Below, one piece after another: positions 1 through 7,440 of a stretch of DNA of 61,244 nucleotides. Below the pieces are notes generated by a model. That model saw only the letters and a list, made by a program, of their open reading frames with translations. It searched no databases and had not been told where the DNA came from. Made by a program: the position numbers and the translations under genes. Source of the stretch: Candidatus Poribacteria bacterium (lineage in GTDB: Bacteria > Poribacteria > DTPJ01 > WJIO01); assembly GCA_014730235.1 (NCBI GenBank), contig WJIO01000421.1, positions 1-61,244 on the forward strand, written 5' to 3'. Position 1 is the first letter of the stretch. Each line of letters begins with the position of its first letter.

Positions 1-1
1 A

Positions 2-715
2 CATTATGTGGGGCATCGTGAGTGGAATATAGTGGAGGTAGGATCAGGTGATCCTAATTCATACATACAATCTCACCTTTGCTTCAAATTACCTAATGAA
101 GTCGACCTGGAAAGTTGTGCCTTGCTGGGTGTTACAGGCGTTGGCATGAGGCATATAAGGAGAATTGATGTTAGACCTGCTCAGAAAATTATGATCGCAG
201 GTTTAGGCCCTATAGGGCAATCCGCGGCCCAGTCAGCCAGAGCTTTTGGAGCTCATGTCACAGTATCAGATCTGAATCAGCAGCGTTTAAATGTGGCGAA
301 GGAACTAGGGGCACATGTATGTATAAATATATCCGAACCTCCCGGTTATGATTTACTTAAAGCTGGTGGGCCGTATGATTACATCGTTGATGCCTGCGGG
401 GCAAAATCCTTGTTTTCTGACATTATGGAATATGGTCTTTTAGCCCATAAAGGGGTTATTGGTGCTGTAGCCGTTAGGAGTGAAACTACCTTCCATTGGG
501 GAATGCTGCATGGTACCGAGGCATCCATTGAAGTTTCATGTCATTTCAGCCTGGATGATTTAAGAGTTATAATGCACTTTCTCATGTTAGGTATAATTAG
601 ACTTGAACCACTTATATCACATAAAGTCAGCATAGAAGAAGCACCGGAAATATACTCCATAATGAGGGATAAACCCTCTAACCTTCTGGGGGTTGTTTTT
701 AACTGGAAAGAATAA
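2..715 (+). CDS. Zinc-type alcohol/polyol dehydrogenase, C-terminal part (5' end outside window)
   Basis: The frame is open to the left edge, so this is the C-terminal ~two thirds of a medium-chain dehydrogenase. An internal GTG at 8 is probably not the real start. The Rossmann nucleotide-binding segment is clear: IAGLGPIGQSAAQSARAFGA, followed by the acidic residue of VSDLNQQRL that usually contacts the NAD(P) ribose. The N-terminal GroES-like domain with the catalytic zinc ligands would lie upstream. Family members oxidise sugars, polyols or alcohols; the substrate cannot be told here. The next gene is a mannitol-1-phosphate dehydrogenase-type enzyme, which agrees with sugar-alcohol metabolism but does not prove a pathway. 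The family call is secure and the specificity unknown. Confidence 0.8.
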   Translation, partial: HYVGHREWNIVEVGSGDPNSYIQSHLCFKLPNEVDLESCALLGVTGVGMRHIRRIDVRPAQKIMIAGLGPIGQSAAQSARAFGAHVTVSDLNQQRLNVAKELGAHVCINISEPPGYDLLKAGGPYDYIVDACGAKSLFSDIMEYGLLAHKGVIGAVAVRSETTFHWGMLHGTEASIEVSCHFSLDDLRVIMHFLMLGIIRLEPLISHKVSIEEAPEIYSIMRDKPSNLLGVVFNWKE

Positions 716-760
716 TCTGATTTATCTTTTTATTTAACGATTTAACAATTAAATTATATA

Positions 761-835
761 GTTCTTCCGGGTTTAGTGTGGTAAATATAAGGAACTTCCT
801 TATGCTGTCATTCCTGCTTTTGCAGGAATGACAAA
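761..835. repeat. Family-A MITE-like element, left half only
   Basis: This stretch carries the left terminal sequence GTTCTTCCGGGTTTAGTGTG followed by the hairpin GTCATTCCTGC-tttt-GCAGGAATGAC at 807-832. The matching right terminus (ACCACACTAAACCC...) seen in full copies at 13171 and 18716 is missing, so this copy is decayed or 3'-truncated. The rest of the 716-952 gap holds AT-rich sequence with fragments of a second repeat motif (AACGATTACA / AACGGTTACA at about 890-920) and no gene. Confidence 0.75.
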
Positions 836-952
836 TTTTGTAATTTACCATCATTATAAAGGTATTTTCTAAATACATTTTCCATTTTTTAACGATTACA
901 TTAATATATTAACGGTTACATAAAGTCACAATAAAAACAGGTTGGAATAATA

Positions 953-2179
953 ATGTCTAAAAAATTTATACAATACGGAGCTGGTAATATAGGTCGCTCT
1001 CTAGTCGGTCAATTGTTTTCAAAAGCCGGTTATGAGGTTGTCTTTATTGATGTTGATGAAAAAATAATAGACGCGCTGAATAGGGAGAGGAAATACCTTA
1101 TTCAGGTAAAAGATGAGGTTCCCCAGGATATATGGGTTGAAAATGTCCGGGGAGTCAATGGTAATGATATTGAAGCTGTTGTTAATGAAATAGCTACAGC
1201 CGATATGATGGCAACAGCGGTGGGAACAAACGCCCTCAAATATATATACGAAGTTATAGCTAAAGGCATAAAAGAACGTAAAGAGCCTATCAACATTATC
1301 ATATGTGAAAATTTACGCCATATGTCTAAAATTGTAAGGGAAAGCCTGACACAATATCTCCCGGAAGGTTTTCCTTTCCAGGAAAGAGTCGGTCTGGTTG
1401 AAACTACCATTGGTAAAATGGTTCCCATTATGCCCAAGGAGATAAGCGAGAAAGATCCTTTGTTGGTCTGGTCGGAGGCCTATAATTTGCTTTATGCAGC
1501 CAAAGATGGTTTTATTGGTGAGATTCCCGACATAGAAGGTTTAATTGTGAAATCCAATTTTGATGCCTATGTTGATCGAAAACTCTTCATACACAATCTT
1601 GGTCATGCCATTACTGCCTATCTGGGTTATCTGGTTGATCCTGATAATATTTACATATCCACAGCCATTGAAAATGAATTTGTAAGGCATATTACTGAAG
1701 CGGCTATGTGGGAATCAGGAAGAGCATTAATAAGGGAATATCCCTTTGAATTTGACGAAGACAGCCAGCGAGAACACATAAACGATTTAATATGCAGATT
1801 TGGTAATATCCATCTGGGTGATACGATCTACCGCGTAGGTCGTGATGTACCCCGTAAAATTGGTTTCAATGAACGTCTTATAGGAGCGGCAAGGTTAGGC
1901 ATAAAAAACAACATAATGCCTAAATATACAGCTATGGGTGTAGCTGCGGCATTTTTCTTCCGGGCGGTTGATCAAAATGGCGAAATGTACGAAAATGATA
2001 AAGTTTTTGCCGAGGAACTGGAAAGACATGGTGTTAACTACATATTAAGCAATATATGCGGTCTTGATTCAAAAAAACACGGGGCGTTGATGGCCCTTAT
2101 TCGACATGCTCATAAACTGCTGATAGGCTGGGCCCGGGGAATGAGACAGGCAAAATTTGAAGATAATGAAGAAAAATAA
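953..2179 (+). CDS. mtlD: Mannitol-1-phosphate 5-dehydrogenase family protein
   Basis: A 408-residue member of the mannitol dehydrogenase / mannitol-1-phosphate 5-dehydrogenase family, somewhat longer than typical MtlD (about 380). The N-terminus carries the NAD motif YGAGNIGRSLVGQLFSKAG and the acidic strand end VVFIDVD. The substrate-domain signature FIHNLGHAITAYLGYL (about residues 211-226) has the Lys/Asn/His pattern of the polyol-binding site, with RKLF just before it. No phosphotransferase (PTS) genes lie nearby, so the physiological substrate may be another phosphorylated or free polyol or sugar acid. A hairpin directly after the stop looks like a terminator, so the gene is probably monocistronic. 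Confidence 0.8.
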   Translation: MSKKFIQYGAGNIGRSLVGQLFSKAGYEVVFIDVDEKIIDALNRERKYLIQVKDEVPQDIWVENVRGVNGNDIEAVVNEIATADMMATAVGTNALKYIYEVIAKGIKERKEPINIIICENLRHMSKIVRESLTQYLPEGFPFQERVGLVETTIGKMVPIMPKEISEKDPLLVWSEAYNLLYAAKDGFIGEIPDIEGLIVKSNFDAYVDRKLFIHNLGHAITAYLGYLVDPDNIYISTAIENEFVRHITEAAMWESGRALIREYPFEFDEDSQREHINDLICRFGNIHLGDTIYRVGRDVPRKIGFNERLIGAARLGIKNNIMPKYTAMGVAAAFFFRAVDQNGEMYENDKVFAEELERHGVNYILSNICGLDSKKHGALMALIRHAHKLLIGWARGMRQAKFEDNEEK

Positions 2180-2220
2180 CACAAAAAGAATTTGACAGCC
2201 TAAATTCTTTGTGTTATTAT
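2178..2220 (+). terminator. Probable terminator after the MtlD-like gene
   Basis: An imperfect inverted repeat begins at the stop codon: AACACAAA-aa-GAATTT (2178-2193) pairs with AAATTCTTTGTGTT (2202-2215) and is followed by the T-rich TATTATTGATTT. The stem is AT-rich with a 2-nt bulge, so the call is moderate. TTGACA at 2192 with TATTAT 17 nt later overlaps the hairpin and could alternatively be a promoter. Confidence 0.5.
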
Positions 2221-2347
2221 TGATTTAGATGGATTCTTCGGCGACTTCGATGAAATAAATATCCTCTTAATAAATTAAGAACATAATACCCAAAAACAAA
2301 AATATATAGAAATCTGTTTTCCCCTTATTTTCTGAATAAAATATTTG

Positions 2348-2441
2348 CTATTCCGACTTGAGTGTGGAAATGTAAAAAACATTGTCTAATTAAAACAGAT
2401 AATATCTTTTTTAATTATTACCACACCAAACCCAAAAAAAT
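2348..2441. repeat. Degenerate family-A MITE-like element
   Basis: The left end TATTCCGACTTGAGTGTGGA and the right end TTACCACACCAAACCCAAAA form the same outward-facing terminal pair as full family-A copies. The interior GTAAAAAACATTGTCTAATTAA matches the interior of the copies at 22481 and 29281, but there is no central TCATTCCTGC hairpin. The element lies in the 295-bp gap before the first LamG gene; the rest of that gap shows nothing recognisable apart from the Shine-Dalgarno of the next gene. Confidence 0.65.
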
Positions 2442-2474
2442 CAAAATACTTTATTTCCAAAGGAGGTATTAAAA

Positions 2475-3251
2475 TTGAGAAAAACCATACTGATGGTTGG
2501 TCTGTTTATGTTTATTTTTATTAGTTGCCTTTATGCTTTTGATGATCCTGACCTTACTTTTTATTTCCCATTTGAGGCATTTGATGGTGATACAGCTCTG
2601 GATAAATCGGGCAAGGGTCACAATGGAACCATCAACGGCAATATAAAGATCGTTGATGGTGGCGGAAAAATAGGAAACGCCGCTGAATTTGAGCAGACCA
2701 GTTTTATTGATCTTGATGGTGCTAACTTTCCGCTGGAAGATATACCTGTGGAAGAGATGACTCTGATGGCCTGGATTAAACCGGAAAATACCGGTGGTGA
2801 TCATGCTATATTTAACGCCAGATCTGGTGATTCCACGTGGCTTATACATCCCGAAGCCAAAAGTTCCGGTCAATTTAGATGGCTGCTTCGTGCTGCTGGT
2901 GGTAACACTATCTTTGACATGAAGTTAGGTACGGTAGTCTGGGATGAATGGCAACATTATGCAGGGGTATATGACGGTGATAATGGTATTCTATACATAA
3001 ATGGTCAGAAAGAAGGCGAAATGGCTGGTGGTGCTGATATTTCCCCAGACTGGGCCCAGGGAGCACGTATTGGATATAATATTGATAATAACAGACCATT
3101 CACCGGTGTTATGGATGAGATTTCCCTGTGGAAACGAGCTTTGACACTGGATGAAATTACCGCAATTATGAATAATGGCCTTGAGGACTTCATGGCTGTT
3201 AATCCTGCTGAAAGTCTTTCTACCACATGGGGAAAGATTAAGAGCTTTTAG
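2475..3251 (+). CDS. Secreted LamG-domain protein with C-terminal W-motif (first of a tandem pair)
   Basis: The start is TTG at 2475, chosen because a perfect AGGAGG (2461-2466) lies 8 nt upstream. A Sec signal peptide (hydrophobic LMVGLFMFIFISCLYA) is followed by a LamG/concanavalin-like jelly roll. Its marks are YFPFEAFDG, DKSGKGHNGTINGN, the WIKPENTGGDHAIFNA strand and the closing GVMDEISLWKRALTLDEI helix typical of Laminin_G_3. Such domains usually bind carbohydrate or act in adhesion; no catalytic domain is present. The last residues, VNPAESLSTTWGKIK, match the short C-terminal motif found on six other proteins here. It is a close paralogue of the next gene. Confidence 0.85.
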   Translation: MRKTILMVGLFMFIFISCLYAFDDPDLTFYFPFEAFDGDTALDKSGKGHNGTINGNIKIVDGGGKIGNAAEFEQTSFIDLDGANFPLEDIPVEEMTLMAWIKPENTGGDHAIFNARSGDSTWLIHPEAKSSGQFRWLLRAAGGNTIFDMKLGTVVWDEWQHYAGVYDGDNGILYINGQKEGEMAGGADISPDWAQGARIGYNIDNNRPFTGVMDEISLWKRALTLDEITAIMNNGLEDFMAVNPAESLSTTWGKIKSF

Positions 3252-3362
3252 TTTTATGTTACCGTATGAATAACTTAATTTATTGTGTATATCTTGAGCT
3301 TCAATAACCAGATTTTCTAATTTCAACTAAAATAATTAACATTTCTTGGAGGGAGAAAAATA

Positions 3363-4133
3363 ATGAAGTATACAATTTTAGCCTCAATTATTGCTCTGGT
3401 CATGGTTGCTAGTGTATCAGCCGATCCAGACCTGGTTCTCTATTTCTCATTTGACAATTTTGGTGACGTTGTACCTGATGAATCCGGCAAAGGTAATGAC
3501 GGAATGATTATGGGTTCAGTCGTTATGGATGCTGATGGCAACCGTGGTGGTGCAGCCAGTTTCGCGGATGAAGGTTATATTGACCTTGAGGGGGCAAATT
3601 TCCCTGCCTCTGATATTCCTGTTGAAGCTATGACTTTATGCGCTTGGGCCAAAGTTGAAGATACTGGTGGACACCACGCAATATTCAACGCCAGAGCCAA
3701 TGACGAAACATGGGTAATCCATCCTGAACTTCGTAGTGATGGAGGTTTCCGTTGGTTGCTTCGCGCCGCTGGTGGTAACACCATATTTGACATCCGCGCC
3801 GGTTCATGGACTCCGGGTGAATGGGTTCACTTCGGTGGAGTATACAGTTCCACTGATAGCATGGCCACCCTTTATGTAAATGGTGTGGAAGCTGGCACAG
3901 AAGATGCCCGTATACCTAACGCTCAGATTGTCAGTGATTGGGGTATGGGTGCAAGAGTAGGTAAAAATATTGATGATGCCAGACCATTCACCGGTCTTAT
4001 GGATGACCTGTGCATATACAAGCGGGCCCTTACCGTTGATGAGATCGCTGAAGTTATGGCCGGCGGTCCACCCAGCGCAGCTCCTGTTTCTCCGGAAAGC
4101 AGTCTTGCTGTTACCTGGGGCAGCATTAAATAA
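3363..4133 (+). CDS. Secreted LamG-domain protein with C-terminal W-motif (second of the tandem pair)
   Basis: ATG at 3363 is preceded by GGAGGG (3348-3353). The signal peptide (ILASIIALVMVASVSA) is followed by one LamG jelly roll that aligns along its length with the previous protein: both share HAIFNAR, WLLRAAGGNTIFD and RPFTG segments. The tandem pair therefore arose by duplication. The C-terminus reads VSPESSLAVTWGSIK, again the shared motif, and ends exactly at the lysine. The ligand is unknown; the family suggests glycan or surface binding. A strong terminator follows at 4161. Confidence 0.85.
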   Translation: MKYTILASIIALVMVASVSADPDLVLYFSFDNFGDVVPDESGKGNDGMIMGSVVMDADGNRGGAASFADEGYIDLEGANFPASDIPVEAMTLCAWAKVEDTGGHHAIFNARANDETWVIHPELRSDGGFRWLLRAAGGNTIFDIRAGSWTPGEWVHFGGVYSSTDSMATLYVNGVEAGTEDARIPNAQIVSDWGMGARVGKNIDDARPFTGLMDDLCIYKRALTVDEIAEVMAGGPPSAAPVSPESSLAVTWGSIK

Positions 4134-4160
4134 ATCTTATTTCAATATATAGTCTTGATT

Positions 4161-4202
4161 AACCGTCAGTTCTGAGTTAAAATGAACTGGCGGTTTTTAT
4201 TT
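4161..4202 (+). terminator. Rho-independent terminator after the LamG pair
   Basis: AACCGTCAGTTC (4161-4172) pairs with GAACTGGCGGTT (4184-4195), with one mismatch, and is followed by TTTATTTTAG. This is a classic stem plus U-tract in the sense orientation of the LamG genes. Confidence 0.85.
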
Positions 4203-4205
4203 TAG

Positions 4206-4325
4206 TAACCGTTAAAAAATGAGATTCTTTCGGGTTCAGTGTGGTAAATATAAGAAACTTCTTTATGCTGTCATTCCTGCTTTCGCAGGAATGACAACCA
4301 GGTGATATTCATTTTTTAACGGTTA
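4206..4325. repeat. 120-bp element with perfect 17-bp terminal inverted repeats enclosing a family-A left half
   Basis: The ends are TAACCGTTAAAAAATGA (4206-4222) and its exact reverse complement TCATTTTTTAACGGTTA (4309-4325). Inside lie a family-A left half (TTCTTTCGGGTTCAGTGTGG) and the GTCATTCCTGC-tttc-GCAGGAATGAC hairpin. Related AACG[G/A]TTA fragments occur near 730, 890-920, 22987 and 44468, so this may be a third small repeat family carrying or overlapping family A. Confidence 0.7.
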
Positions 4326-4358
4326 TTTCTAATGTTAAAATAATAGAAGGGAATAATC

Positions 4359-5339
4359 ATGACTCTTAAAGCAGGATTTATCGGTACAGGTGGTATATCG
4401 GCAAAACACCTCAATGCAATGAAGGCCATGAAAGATAAAGTTGAAATCAAGGCACTCTGTGATGTCAGTGAAGATGCAGCCAGAGCCAGGGCTCAGGAAT
4501 ACGGTGGAAATGTATATACGGATTATAAGAAAATGCTGGACGAAGATCTGGATATTGCGTTTATCTGTGTTCCTCCCGATTCCCATGGTGATATAGAGGT
4601 TCAATGCGCAGAAAAAGGTTTGCATATGCTTGTGGAAAAGCCTGTCAACCTTTATCTTGAAGATGCAATTAAAGCCAATGAAGCCATAAAAAAAGCCGGA
4701 GTTATTACCAGTGTAGGTTACCTTGCAGGTTATAATAACGTAGATTTAGCTGTTAAAAAATTCCTGGATGGTAAAACAATAGGTATGATCGTATCAGAGC
4801 GCTGGGGTGGAGTACCTGGTGATGAAAATCACTGGTGGCGCGTAATGGATCGCTCCGGTGGTATGCTTCACGAACAGGCTACACACCAGCTAAACACCAT
4901 GAGATATTACGCTGGTGATGTGGTGGAAGTATACAAAAGAGATGCTCTCCGAATCAACAAGGAACTACCAAATCATACAGTTCCCGATTGCGAAATAGTT
5001 ACCCTGTATTTCAAAAGCGGCGCAATTGGTTATATTACTACTACATGCACCATGATAAACGGCGGGGGATGGGGAAGAATGGATATTATCGTTGAAGGCC
5101 ACATGAGAATACAACCGGGCAGAAACGATTTAAAGGTTATACCTGATGGTGCTGCTGATATTGTGGTAAGTGATGAACCAGTATTGGACCTTGATCAATC
5201 ATTTATTGAAGCTATAATTATCGGTGACAGATCCCTTGTAATTGATAACTACGAAAATGGTCTTAAAACAGCAGCTATTACCCTGGCGGCTAATGAATCA
5301 GCTAGAATAAATAAACCGGTATCAGTATATCAGCCTTAG
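4359..5339 (+). CDS. Gfo/Idh/MocA family oxidoreductase
   Basis: A 326-residue NAD(P)-dependent sugar oxidoreductase. The Rossmann start GFIGTGGISAKHLNAM, the DxxxD-like strand CDVSEDAARA and the family signature VEKPVNLYLEDA (EKP motif, about residues 92-103) are present. The substrate domain follows, with HEQATHQLNTMRYY in the position of the catalytic His/Asp region. Members act on glucose, inositol, N-acetyl sugars or dehydro-sugars; specificity is not readable. No signal peptide, so cytoplasmic. Together with the two dehydrogenases at the left it suggests carbohydrate or polyol catabolism. Confidence 0.88.
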   Translation: MTLKAGFIGTGGISAKHLNAMKAMKDKVEIKALCDVSEDAARARAQEYGGNVYTDYKKMLDEDLDIAFICVPPDSHGDIEVQCAEKGLHMLVEKPVNLYLEDAIKANEAIKKAGVITSVGYLAGYNNVDLAVKKFLDGKTIGMIVSERWGGVPGDENHWWRVMDRSGGMLHEQATHQLNTMRYYAGDVVEVYKRDALRINKELPNHTVPDCEIVTLYFKSGAIGYITTTCTMINGGGWGRMDIIVEGHMRIQPGRNDLKVIPDGAADIVVSDEPVLDLDQSFIEAIIIGDRSLVIDNYENGLKTAAITLAANESARINKPVSVYQP

Positions 5340-5387
5340 TGGCTCAAATGACATTTTAATTTAATACATAAAAGGGCTTTTTGTTTA

Positions 5388-5416
5388 TTGACATAGAATG
5401 GCTAAATATGTATAAT
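5388..5416 (+). promoter_or_regulatory. Consensus sigma-70-type promoter for the ECF sigma gene
   Basis: TTGACA at 5388-5393 and TATAAT at 5411-5416 are separated by exactly 17 nt, a perfect match to the housekeeping consensus. Transcription would start near 5423 and leave about 150 nt of leader before the sigma-factor ORF. No riboswitch-like fold was recognised in that leader. The rest of the 233-bp gap shows nothing else. Confidence 0.75.
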
Positions 5417-5572
5417 AAGGTTAAATATTTAGGTATTCTAATCAATTGTTCTGCATTGTCAATTGTTGTCATCTAAACACATTTGTTCTTTGCAGAAGAT
5501 GTAGTTGCTATTTAACAGAAATGATTATAGGATTATCATGAAATATTATTACGAAGGGAAATGTTAATGTAA

Positions 5573-6118
5573 ATGGAGAAACTTAGAAAGGAATTTGAAG
5601 ATACAGCTTTAGAGCATATGGGAGCTATATATAGCGCAGCCTTGCGAATGTCTAAAGATAAATCTGAAGCTGAGGATCTGGTTCAGGATACATATTTAAG
5701 AGCTTATCGTTTTTTTGATAGATTTGAACCGGGCACTTCGATTAAAGCCTGGTTATTTAGAATACTTAAAAATACATATATAAATAATTTTAAAAAAAGA
5801 TCAAAAACTCCTGAACACATAGATTTTGATCGGCTTAGATTATCCGAAGAGGAACCAACAAGCTCTCATAATCCGGAGGAGGAAGTGTTATATAGCACCT
5901 TTGGTGATGAGCTTATGCGCTCAATAGAAGCTTTACCGGAAGAATTCCAAAAAGTTATAATGCTGTCTGATGTCTACGGATATTCATATAAGGAAACGGC
6001 CAAAGAGCTTGGTCGTCCAATAGGAACTGTTATGTCAAGATTGCATCGAGGACGAAAATTATTAAGAATTAGCCTTTATGAACAGGCTAAAGAATTGGGG
6101 TATGCAATCGAAGGCTAA
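5573..6118 (+). CDS. ECF-type RNA polymerase sigma factor, SigR/SigH-like
   Basis: A 181-residue sigma factor with sigma-2 (about residues 15-80: AALRMSKDKSEAEDLVQDTY, RAYRFFDRFEPGTSIKAWLF, RILKNTYINNFKKR) and sigma-4 (about 120-175: ALPEEFQKVIMLSDVYGYSY then the HTH ETAKELGRPIGTVMSRLHRG). The GTSIKAWLFRILKNTYIN stretch is characteristic of the SigR/SigH (ECF12-type) group, which in actinobacteria is controlled by a zinc anti-sigma factor and senses thiol oxidation; I infer a redox-stress role from that likeness. No anti-sigma gene is adjacent: a terminator-like hairpin and then a cysteine desulfurase follow. The start has only a weak Shine-Dalgarno (GAAGGGAAA). Confidence 0.85.
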   Translation: MEKLRKEFEDTALEHMGAIYSAALRMSKDKSEAEDLVQDTYLRAYRFFDRFEPGTSIKAWLFRILKNTYINNFKKRSKTPEHIDFDRLRLSEEEPTSSHNPEEEVLYSTFGDELMRSIEALPEEFQKVIMLSDVYGYSYKETAKELGRPIGTVMSRLHRGRKLLRISLYEQAKELGYAIEG

Positions 6119-6142
6119 TTATACTGAACTAAAAAATGAAAT

Positions 6143-6180
6143 AAAGACCGGATTCCTGATCAGGTTTCCGGTCTTTAGTA
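6143..6180 (+). terminator. Terminator-like hairpin between sigma factor and cysteine desulfurase
   Basis: AAAGACCGGA (6143-6152) pairs with TCCGGTCTTT (6167-6176), with a nested CCTGATCAGG palindrome (6155-6164) that extends the stem. A short T-containing tail follows. It lies only 10 nt before the Shine-Dalgarno of the next gene, so it may attenuate rather than fully separate the two genes. Confidence 0.65.
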
Positions 6181-6196
6181 TTTATAGGAGATGAAT

Positions 6197-7378
6197 ATGG
6201 AAAGAATTTATATGGATCATAACGCTACAACTCCTGTTCACCCGGAAGTTCTTGCTACTATTTTACCTTATTACAATGAAAAATTCGGAAATGCCTCAAG
6301 TGTTCATACTTTTGGACGAGAGGCAAGAGCTGATATGGAGGAAGCCAGGGAAAAAATTGCTGATTTTATTGGTGCCCAGCCCAGGGAAATCATATTCACC
6401 AGTGGAGGAACTGAATCGGATAATATGGCCATACTGGGTGCTGTATCTAAAAATGTTAAAAAAGGCAAGCATATTATAACCTCATCCATTGAACATCATG
6501 CAGTATTAAACACATGTAAATATCTGGAAAATAAAGGCCACGAGGTTACATACCTGAATGTAGATAAATATGGCGTGATTAATCTTGATCAACTCAGAGA
6601 TTCCATAAAAGATGATACTGTTTTAATTACCATAATGCATGCAAATAATGAAAATGGTACTATCGAACCTATAGAAGAAATAGTTAAAATCGCCGCAGAA
6701 AAAGGTGTGTTGGTACATTCGGATGCAGTCCAGACGTTAGGAAAAGTGCCTATCAATCTCAAAGAGCTGGGTGTTGACCTTATGACCTTTTCAGCTCATA
6801 AAATTTACGGTCCAAAGGGCATTGGTATACTCTATATCCGGCGAGGAACCCGGATAGACCCTTTAATCCGGGGGGGACATCATGAAAGGAATTTGAGGGG
6901 TGGAACTGAAAATGTTCCAGCTATTGTTGGTTTTGCAAAAGCCCTGGAAGTTGCCAATTCTGATATGGATGAAGAGCAAAGCCGCCTGTGGAAATTAACA
7001 GAAAAGCTTAAAAACGGCTTGCTGGATCAGATTGATGACTTGTTTATAAATAGTCATCCGGAAAACCGGGTACCCGGCACAATGAATATTTCTTTTGACT
7101 ATCTTGAAGGTGAGTCTATAATCCTAAGCCTTGATATGAAAGGTGTGGGAGTTTCTACGGGTTCAGCATGCACATCCGGAACTCTGGAACCATCCCATGT
7201 ATTATCAGCCCTGGGTTTACCAATAGCTGCTGCTCAGGGGGCTATAAGATTTTCACTGGGTAGATCCAACACTGAGGAACATGTGGATTACATACTGCAG
7301 GAATTACCTCCTATAATTAAAAGGCTAAGGGATATGTCACCCTTATATGCCGATAAGATGAAGAATAAGTCCTGTTGA
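6197..7378 (+). CDS. Cysteine desulfurase, NifS/IscS family
   Basis: A PLP enzyme that takes sulfur from cysteine for Fe-S clusters and thiolation. Visible marks are YMDHNATTPVHPEVL at the N-terminus, TSGGTESDN, the conserved SIEHHAVLN histidine pair, DAVQTLGK, the PLP-lysine motif SAHKIYGPKGIG, RGGHHERNLRGGTENV, and the active-site cysteine loop STGSACTSGTLEPSHVL. An ATG at 6191 directly abuts AGGAG (6186-6190); the ATG at 6197 has proper spacing and is preferred. The group-I-like long cysteine loop suggests Fe-S service. It might also supply selenium for the candidate selenoprotein in this window, which is speculation. Confidence 0.92.
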   Translation: MERIYMDHNATTPVHPEVLATILPYYNEKFGNASSVHTFGREARADMEEAREKIADFIGAQPREIIFTSGGTESDNMAILGAVSKNVKKGKHIITSSIEHHAVLNTCKYLENKGHEVTYLNVDKYGVINLDQLRDSIKDDTVLITIMHANNENGTIEPIEEIVKIAAEKGVLVHSDAVQTLGKVPINLKELGVDLMTFSAHKIYGPKGIGILYIRRGTRIDPLIRGGHHERNLRGGTENVPAIVGFAKALEVANSDMDEEQSRLWKLTEKLKNGLLDQIDDLFINSHPENRVPGTMNISFDYLEGESIILSLDMKGVGVSTGSACTSGTLEPSHVLSALGLPIAAAQGAIRFSLGRSNTEEHVDYILQELPPIIKRLRDMSPLYADKMKNKSC

Positions 7379-7410
7379 TTTGTGTTTATATTTGCTATAT
7401 TTATAATTAT

Positions 7411-7440
7411 AGGGCACGCGCTGGCGTGCCCTATATTCTT
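7411..7440. terminator. Bidirectional terminator between convergent genes
   Basis: AGGGCACGC (7411-7419), loop GCTG, GCGTGCCCT (7424-7432), followed by TATATTCTTTATTTT on the plus strand and preceded by an AT-rich stretch that gives U-rich RNA on the minus strand. It sits between the convergent cysteine desulfurase and propeller-protein genes. Confidence 0.85.

Noticed and set aside
2192-2220. TTGACA-17-TATTAT promoter after the MtlD-like gene
   Set aside because: It lies in the loop and right arm of a hairpin directly after the stop codon, so a terminator is the simpler reading.
6197-7378. Dedicated selenocysteine lyase role for the cysteine desulfurase
   Set aside because: The long active-site cysteine loop is that of NifS/IscS enzymes; nothing in the sequence singles out selenium.
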